Positions 14,227 through 18,361 of a stretch of 18,361 nucleotides of DNA are shown here, in pieces; the stretch's first letter is position 1, and each line of letters begins with the position of its first letter. This stretch comes from Bacteroidia bacterium (GTDB taxonomy: Bacteria > Bacteroidota > Bacteroidia > SpSt-205). The DNA lies in assembly GCA_025060275.1 (NCBI GenBank), contig JANXCJ010000026.1, forward strand, positions 1 to 18,361. Direction: 5' to 3'. The translations under genes and the position numbers were made by a program. Under the pieces are notes generated by a model that worked only from the letters and a program-made list of their open reading frames with translations, was not told where the DNA came from and ran no database searches.

Positions 14227-15840
14227 TTAGCCCATGAATGGATATCGGTAATCCATTGGAGGAAGTAAATTCTCCTTAATGGCTCTAGGGCTCACCCACC
14301 GGATGAGGTTCCAGGGCGAGCCCGCCTTATCATTCGTTCCTGAGGCTCTGGCACCTCCAAAAGGTTGTTGATTAACCACAGCTCCAGTGGGCTTATCGTT
14401 TATGTAGATATTTCCTGCAGCATAGCGCAGGGCATCTATAGCTTTCTCTATTACTTTTCTGTCCTGTGCCCATATTGCCCCTGTGAGCCCGTAGGGAGAA
14501 GTAGTATCTACGAGCTGGAGGGAGTCTTCCCAAGCTTCATCTGGATATATGTACACCGTCAGGACAGGCCCAAATATTTCCTCTTCCATCAGGCGATGAT
14601 GAGGGTCTTGGGTTAAGAATAAAGTGGGCTGAATAAAGTACCCCTCGCTTTCATCATAAGTTCCGCCTGCTAATAGGGAAATCACAGGATCACTCTTGCC
14701 CAGTTCTATGTAAGAGACTATTTTGTCGAAAGCCTTTTTATCTATCACAGCATTAATGAAGTTTCCAAGGTCTTCGGGAGGACCTATACGAAAATCCTGA
14801 ATCATACTTATTACTCTATGGAGAGTTTCATTCGCTAAAGATTGAGGTAGGTAGGCTCGGGAGGCTGCGGAACACTTTTGCCCCTGATATTCATAGGCTC
14901 CACGGACAAGGGCTACTGCTACCTGTTGTGGATCAGCAGTCCTATGTACCCAAACAAAGTCCTTTCCCCCTGTCTCTGCTACTACACGAGGGTAATTAAG
15001 GTAAATGGAGAGATTCTCCCCTATCCTTCTCCATAGAAGGTTGAGCGTACTAGTTGAGCCAGTAAAATGAAGCCCTGCAAAGGCAGGATGCGCCAAAGCC
15101 ACTTCACTTACAGTAGGACCTTGTGCCACGACCATATTGATAACTCCCTCTGGAAGTCCTGCCTCTAAGAGAATCTCTAAAATGACCCGAGCAGAGTATA
15201 GCTGCGTCTCAGCAGGCTTCCATACCACTACGTTCCCCATCAGAGCAGGTGCAGTAGGAAGGTTTCCAGCTATGGAAGCAAAATTAAAAGGTGTGATAGC
15301 TAAAACAAATCCTTCTAAGGGACGATAGTCTAAACGATTCAAGGTCCCTTTTGGGCTATGAGGCTGCCATCTCTGAATCCACTCCGCATAATGTACATTG
15401 AAACGCCAGAAATCTGCTAGTTCAGCGATTATATCTATTTCAGATTGAAAGATATTCTTGGACTGTCCAATCATGCAGGCAGCATTTGCTTGATAGCGGT
15501 ACTTTTGAGAGAGGAGCTCAGCTGCCTTCAGGAAAATTTCGGCTCTTTTCTCAAAAGACCATCTCCGCCATTCTTCGTGAGCCCGAAGGGCTGCCTGAAT
15601 AGCTGCTTCCACCCCCTTTGTATCCACCCTATAAGCCGTGCCAATCACCTGCTTCTTCCTGTGAGGAGGAGTTAGGGGAAAAGGCTCACCCCCCCAAAAT
15701 TGCCCTCCGATGTAACTGCGGACTTCTACAGGCCGTTCGTATGCCTCTTTGAGGGCTGCTTCTAAATCGCTTCGTTCAAGCGAGCCCGGTGCATAAGATA
15801 GCACGGGCTCATTCTGTGGCAAGCTCATCCATTCCCCCAT
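14227..15840 (-). CDS. pruA: L-glutamate gamma-semialdehyde (1-pyrroline-5-carboxylate) dehydrogenase
   Basis: Oxidises glutamate semialdehyde to glutamate with NAD+, the second step of proline breakdown. The 537-residue protein begins with 'NEPVLSYAPGS', typical of Bacteroidota PruA, and carries the ALDH landmarks: N185 in 'TPFNFAS', 'FTGST' (259-263), general base E289 in 'AETGGKD', catalytic C323 in 'GQKCSAASR', 'EEEIFGPVL' (419-427) and 'QQPFGGARASGTNDKAG' (491-507), the last a P5C dehydrogenase hallmark. The ATG at 15840 is chosen because the family N-terminus and a perfect promoter box four bases upstream both fit; the open frame to 15933 adds 31 residues encoded by the promoter region. 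Proline dehydrogenase is not nearby. Confidence 0.94.
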   Translation of the reverse strand: MGEWMSLPQNEPVLSYAPGSLERSDLEAALKEAYERPVEVRSYIGGQFWGGEPFPLTPPHRKKQVIGTAYRVDTKGVEAAIQAALRAHEEWRRWSFEKRAEIFLKAAELLSQKYRYQANAACMIGQSKNIFQSEIDIIAELADFWRFNVHYAEWIQRWQPHSPKGTLNRLDYRPLEGFVLAITPFNFASIAGNLPTAPALMGNVVVWKPAETQLYSARVILEILLEAGLPEGVINMVVAQGPTVSEVALAHPAFAGLHFTGSTSTLNLLWRRIGENLSIYLNYPRVVAETGGKDFVWVHRTADPQQVAVALVRGAYEYQGQKCSAASRAYLPQSLANETLHRVISMIQDFRIGPPEDLGNFINAVIDKKAFDKIVSYIELGKSDPVISLLAGGTYDESEGYFIQPTLFLTQDPHHRLMEEEIFGPVLTVYIYPDEAWEDSLQLVDTTSPYGLTGAIWAQDRKVIEKAIDALRYAAGNIYINDKPTGAVVNQQPFGGARASGTNDKAGSPWNLIRWVSPRAIKENLLPPMDYRYPFMG

Positions 15841-15844
15841 GCCA

Positions 15845-15874
15845 CAAAAGTACAAGAAGGCTTTTCTCGCAAAA
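15845..15874 (-). promoter_or_regulatory. pruA: Promoter of pruA (-7 TACTTTTG, -33 TTTTG)
   Basis: On the minus strand, TTTTG (15874-15870), a 17-base spacer, TACTTTTG (15852-15845), TGGC and the ATG at 15840. This is the only promoter here with both Bacteroidota elements, TTTG at -33 and TAnnTTTG at -7, and again has the four-base gap to the start codon. Confidence 0.72.
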
Positions 15875-15948
15875 TAACCGCACACACATACAATAAAACT
15901 TGATCCCCCATACAAAGCCAAATCATGTAGCACATTAGTTCAGCCTAA

Positions 15949-15956
15949 TTATTTTG
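15949..15956 (+). promoter_or_regulatory. Probable -7 box for the PorT-like gene (TTATTTTG)
   Basis: One mismatch from TAnnTTTG, two bases before the ATG at 15959. It lies in the 118-base divergent gap with pruA; I see nothing else recognisable in that gap apart from the pruA promoter. Confidence 0.35.
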
Positions 15957-15958
15957 TT

Positions 15959-16702
15959 ATGCGATGTATGCATTTATACCTCCTTCTAATCTTTTCCACC
16001 TCTCTTCTACTTGCCCAGCCTTCTTCTAAGCGGTGGCAAGTAGGGCTGCAGAGCGGTTTCAACATACCTGCCTATAGGTCCTCAAAAAAAATTGATAAAG
16101 CCATTACACTCTTAGGCTTTACGGGAGGCATAGACCTAAAATTCAATCTCACTTCAAATTGGAGTGTGAGAAGTGGTCTTTACTTTAGCCAACGCAACTC
16201 TGCTTATCTCGTAAAAGACAAGCACAAAAGCGATACAGTTATCGGCCCCATCAGAGACGAATATGTAGTACATATCCTAAATGATGGGAAGCTGAGCTTA
16301 GCCCATGTAGAGCTTCCTGTACTGTTTCAATGGGATCTCCGGCATTCTTCTTACTTCGCTGCCTATTTCCTGACTGGAGCTCATCTGGGCTACCGCGTAT
16401 TTGCTCAAAATAGAGGTACTACCCAAGTCTCTTTGGAGGGGCTGGACTTTCTCCCTCTCTTTGGATTTTCGCCCCAGACTCGGCTCATAGTGGCAGAGGG
16501 CTCAATAAACAATGAAACCATTGAATTCCGCAATCTGGATACAGGTATATGGATAGGTGGAGGAAACGCTTATAAGATGGGCAAAGGCTGGATGAATTTT
16601 GAGGTTCGTAGCTTTTTAGGAGTTGTAAATATCTTAAAAAACCCACCGAGCGATAGACTATACAACGGTTCTGTGATGTTTCTGACAGGATACTCATTTT
16701 AG
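15959..16702 (+). CDS. PorT-family outer-membrane beta-barrel protein
   Basis: A 247-residue protein with a signal peptide (MRCMHLYLLLIFSTSLLLAQ). The mature part begins 'RWQVGLQSGFNIPAYRS' and continues with 'GFTGGIDLKFNLTSNWSVRS' followed by GLYFSQR, 'HVELPVLFQWDL' and 'FLTGAHLGYRV', and ends 'NGSVMFLTGYSF'. This is the common Bacteroidota outer-membrane beta-barrel (PorT/OMP_b-brl_2) layout, in which 'GLxxSQR' and 'xELPLLxxY' segments recur. The role of this paralogue is unknown; the family is large, and similarity to PorT does not by itself show a role in T9SS. Its stop lies 4 bases before the MFS gene, so the two are probably one operon. Confidence 0.82.
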   Translation: MRCMHLYLLLIFSTSLLLAQPSSKRWQVGLQSGFNIPAYRSSKKIDKAITLLGFTGGIDLKFNLTSNWSVRSGLYFSQRNSAYLVKDKHKSDTVIGPIRDEYVVHILNDGKLSLAHVELPVLFQWDLRHSSYFAAYFLTGAHLGYRVFAQNRGTTQVSLEGLDFLPLFGFSPQTRLIVAEGSINNETIEFRNLDTGIWIGGGNAYKMGKGWMNFEVRSFLGVVNILKNPPSDRLYNGSVMFLTGYSF

Positions 16703-16706
16703 GGGC

Positions 16707-18122
16707 ATGGAAACAGGATACCCCCGCCGAGAGGTTAACTTCACTTTGGCAGGTGTATTAATTGGGTTATTTTTAGCCGCCCTAGATCAAACAATAGTAG
16801 CTACAGCCCTACCCTTGATTTTAGATGAATTAGGCAAACACGCTTGGTATGGATGGGTAGGTGCCACCTATTTACTGGGAAGTGCTCTGGCAGCCCCCAT
16901 CACAGGAAGGCTAACAGAATTACTCCCCAGAAAACCTGTGCTTCTCGCAGCTATGTTTGTATTCGGATTAGGTTCCAGCTTATGTGGAACTGCCCAGAGA
17001 GTAGGAGAACTATTAGCATTTAGATTCATACAAGGGGTGGGGGGAGGCGCGCTTTTTGCCTTAGCATTCACGACGCTGGCATGGTTTTTTTCCCCGCGAG
17101 AAAGGAGCAGGTGGGCAGGCCTAATAGGAGCGCTCTTTGGGTTAGCTTCGGCCATAGGCCCAGTCCTCGGAGGGTATTTAGCTGAGCATTACTCATGGCG
17201 CTGGATATTTTGGGGTAACCTACCTTTTCTCTTCCTTGCCGCTGGATTTGTGGGTCACTTTCTATCCTCCTACAATCCTATCAGAAGAGAAAAATTTGAC
17301 ACCTGGGGCACAATACTTCTTGCAGGATGGGCTATACCCTTCCTGTTGGCTTTCTCCTTTTGGGGACCCACTAAGCTCGGGCCCCCCGCCTGGGGAATCT
17401 TACTATTAGGAGTAGGAGTAGTTCTTTTCTTATTCTGGATTCAGGTGGAGAAAAAAGTTTCCAGTCCACTTTTTGACCTGAACCTGATACAGATACCTAC
17501 TTTTCGCTATGCAATTATGATAGGTCTCTTTTTCAGTCCTGTATTCATGGGAGGTGTAACCTTCTTTCCGTTGTACTTACAAAAGGTGTTGGGTTATTCT
17601 CCTAATCAGAGTGGATTACTCCTTCTTGCCTTTACGCTGGGGGGGATATTAGGCACTGGTATCGCAGGCTTCTGGGTAAGCCGTCATGGGAGGTACAAAA
17701 GACTAATGACTATGAGTGCCCTTAGCCTGCTGGGCGCTTTTGGGTTAGGCACCTTTCTACTACCGCTGCGGATAAACTTTCTAATCTTGATCAGCCTGAT
17801 GGTAGGGATAGCTTTTATATTAGGTCCCTTTCAAGCACTCATCAGCGTAATAGGACAAAACGATGTACCCCCTTCTCGGATAGGGTCCGCTACCAGCGCA
17901 CTTCAGTTTATACGCCAAGCAGGCTCTACTATAGGCTTAGCTGGCTTAAATGCCCTATATGCCATAGGCTCCGATGGTAATAACCTTACACATGATGTGT
18001 GGCAAGGCATAAGATGGAGCTTAGGGGGAAGTACATTATTAACCGCAGCTTTGGTAGGAACAGTTTTACTACTTCCCAACAAGCCTTTGCGAAAGAAGCA
18101 ACTTGAAGAGGTAGAGAGCTAA
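16707..18122 (+). CDS. DHA2-type MFS multidrug exporter (EmrB/QacA-like)
   Basis: A 471-residue inner-membrane proton-driven exporter with a predicted 14 membrane segments. DHA2 signature residues are 'LDQTIVATALPLI' (26-38) in helix 1, motif A-like 'GRLTELLPRKP' (67-77), 'RFIQGVGGGALFALAF' (106-121) and the antiporter motif C 'ASAIGPVLGGYLAEHYSWRW' (147-166). It resembles the drug exporters EmrB, QacA and LfrA; the substrate cannot be told. The ATG at 16707 follows the previous stop by four bases. No EmrA-type adaptor lies next to it, but an adaptor and TolC pair without a pump is encoded at 6720-9352. Confidence 0.9.
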   Translation: METGYPRREVNFTLAGVLIGLFLAALDQTIVATALPLILDELGKHAWYGWVGATYLLGSALAAPITGRLTELLPRKPVLLAAMFVFGLGSSLCGTAQRVGELLAFRFIQGVGGGALFALAFTTLAWFFSPRERSRWAGLIGALFGLASAIGPVLGGYLAEHYSWRWIFWGNLPFLFLAAGFVGHFLSSYNPIRREKFDTWGTILLAGWAIPFLLAFSFWGPTKLGPPAWGILLLGVGVVLFLFWIQVEKKVSSPLFDLNLIQIPTFRYAIMIGLFFSPVFMGGVTFFPLYLQKVLGYSPNQSGLLLLAFTLGGILGTGIAGFWVSRHGRYKRLMTMSALSLLGAFGLGTFLLPLRINFLILISLMVGIAFILGPFQALISVIGQNDVPPSRIGSATSALQFIRQAGSTIGLAGLNALYAIGSDGNNLTHDVWQGIRWSLGGSTLLTAALVGTVLLLPNKPLRKKQLEEVES

Positions 18123-18157
18123 GCTTATAGTTGCCCCAAAAATCAGAAGTTCGCATC

Positions 18158-18361
18158 ATGCAGAGCCATACGGCATATATATGGATTCATACGCCTGAGA
18201 AACGCGGGATAGTTCACCTCACACCCCAGATACGAGCTGAGGTAAAAAAATCAGGCATACAAGAGGGGCTTTGCTTAGTCTCTTCTATGCATCTTACCGC
18301 TTCGGTAATCGTACAAGATAATGAGAAGGGGCTCTTTGAGGACATTTTTGCATGGCTGGAA
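18158..18361 (+). CDS. YjbQ/UPF0047 family protein, 3' end cut by window
   Basis: The first 68 residues of a protein that runs off the window. 'GLCLVSSMHLTASVIVQDNE' followed by KGLFEDIFAWLE is the conserved block of the YjbQ (UPF0047) family, with H45 in the usual 'xMHxTAS' position and D54-N55-E56 matching the family's acidic turn. Some members have thiamine-phosphate synthase activity in vitro; the physiological role is uncertain. The ATG at 18158 matches the usual N-terminus (M-x-S-x-T); a TTG at 18131 is possible. A weak TATAGTTG lies at 18126-18133. The 35-base gap from the MFS gene leaves open whether it is in the same operon. Confidence 0.85.
   Translation, partial: MQSHTAYIWIHTPEKRGIVHLTPQIRAEVKKSGIQEGLCLVSSMHLTASVIVQDNEKGLFEDIFAWLE

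Noticed and set aside
14365..14616. 83-residue plus-strand reading frame inside pruA
   Set aside because: Opposite-strand shadow of conserved ALDH sequence, without promoter or domain.
15841..15933. 31-residue N-terminal extension of PruA containing a hydrophobic, Cys-rich stretch
   Set aside because: The family begins near NEPVLSYAPGS, and the extension coincides with the -7 and -33 elements of the promoter.
1..18361. Defence island, mobile element, CRISPR array or other accessory system
   Set aside because: No transposase, integrase, inverted repeats, spaced repeats or nuclease genes. The EVE gene is alone and is not a restriction component here.

Overview
The window looks like ordinary but very compact chromosome from a member of the Bacteroidota. 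Four things point there. One protein ends in a type IX secretion (T9SS) type A sorting domain. Several families are typical of the phylum (DUF5777 beta-barrel, PorT-type beta-barrel, CKKD-type lipoprotein, Fur of the 'QHDH...EFCDP' type). Shine-Dalgarno sequences are almost absent. Perfect copies of the Bacteroidota -7 promoter box TAnnTTTG sit just upstream of gene starts. I see no mobile element, tRNA, rRNA or CRISPR array. The longest gap between genes is 118 bases.

Layout. (1) Positions 1-1745, plus strand: a three-gene envelope module of a haem c lipoprotein (cut by the window edge), a DUF5777 beta-barrel and a YceI-like protein, in overlapping frames. (2) 1776-3812, plus: fur, a STAS-domain anti-sigma antagonist and purA. 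(3) 3809-5398, minus: nadB, overlapping the end of purA tail-to-tail by 4 bases. (4) 5429-10329, plus: an aspartate kinase, a TolC-type outer-membrane efflux protein, its HlyD/MFP adaptor and gpsA. (5) 10387-10791, plus: a lone EVE-domain gene. (6) 10832-11773, minus: a cysteine-rich T9SS-secreted protein followed by a likely terminator. (7) 11817-14200, plus: a two-domain acyltransferase resembling the bifunctional ornithine/glycine-lipid synthase OlsF, then a small predicted outer-membrane barrel. (8) 14227-15840, minus: pruA. (9) 15959-18361, plus: a PorT-like barrel, a DHA2-type MFS exporter and the start of a YjbQ-family gene that runs off the window.

Metabolically, purA, nadB and lysC sit side by side and all consume L-aspartate (for AMP, NAD and the lysine/threonine/methionine family). 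gpsA and the OlsF-like gene supply membrane lipid backbones, and the remaining genes are mostly envelope or export functions.

The most interesting signal is regulatory. Five transcription-unit starts (nadB, lysC, EVE gene, OlsF-like gene, pruA; both strands, ATG or GTG) have a perfect TAnnTTTG exactly 4 bases before the start codon. The STAS gene and the T9SS cargo have it at 7 bases and fur at 14. Because the box is centred near -7, the 4-base geometry puts the transcription start on or next to the start codon, which predicts leaderless mRNAs. Inside operons, coupling is instead by ATGA stop/start overlaps. Two divergent gene pairs have their -7 boxes only 6 and 16 bp apart, so the two promoters should interfere with each other.
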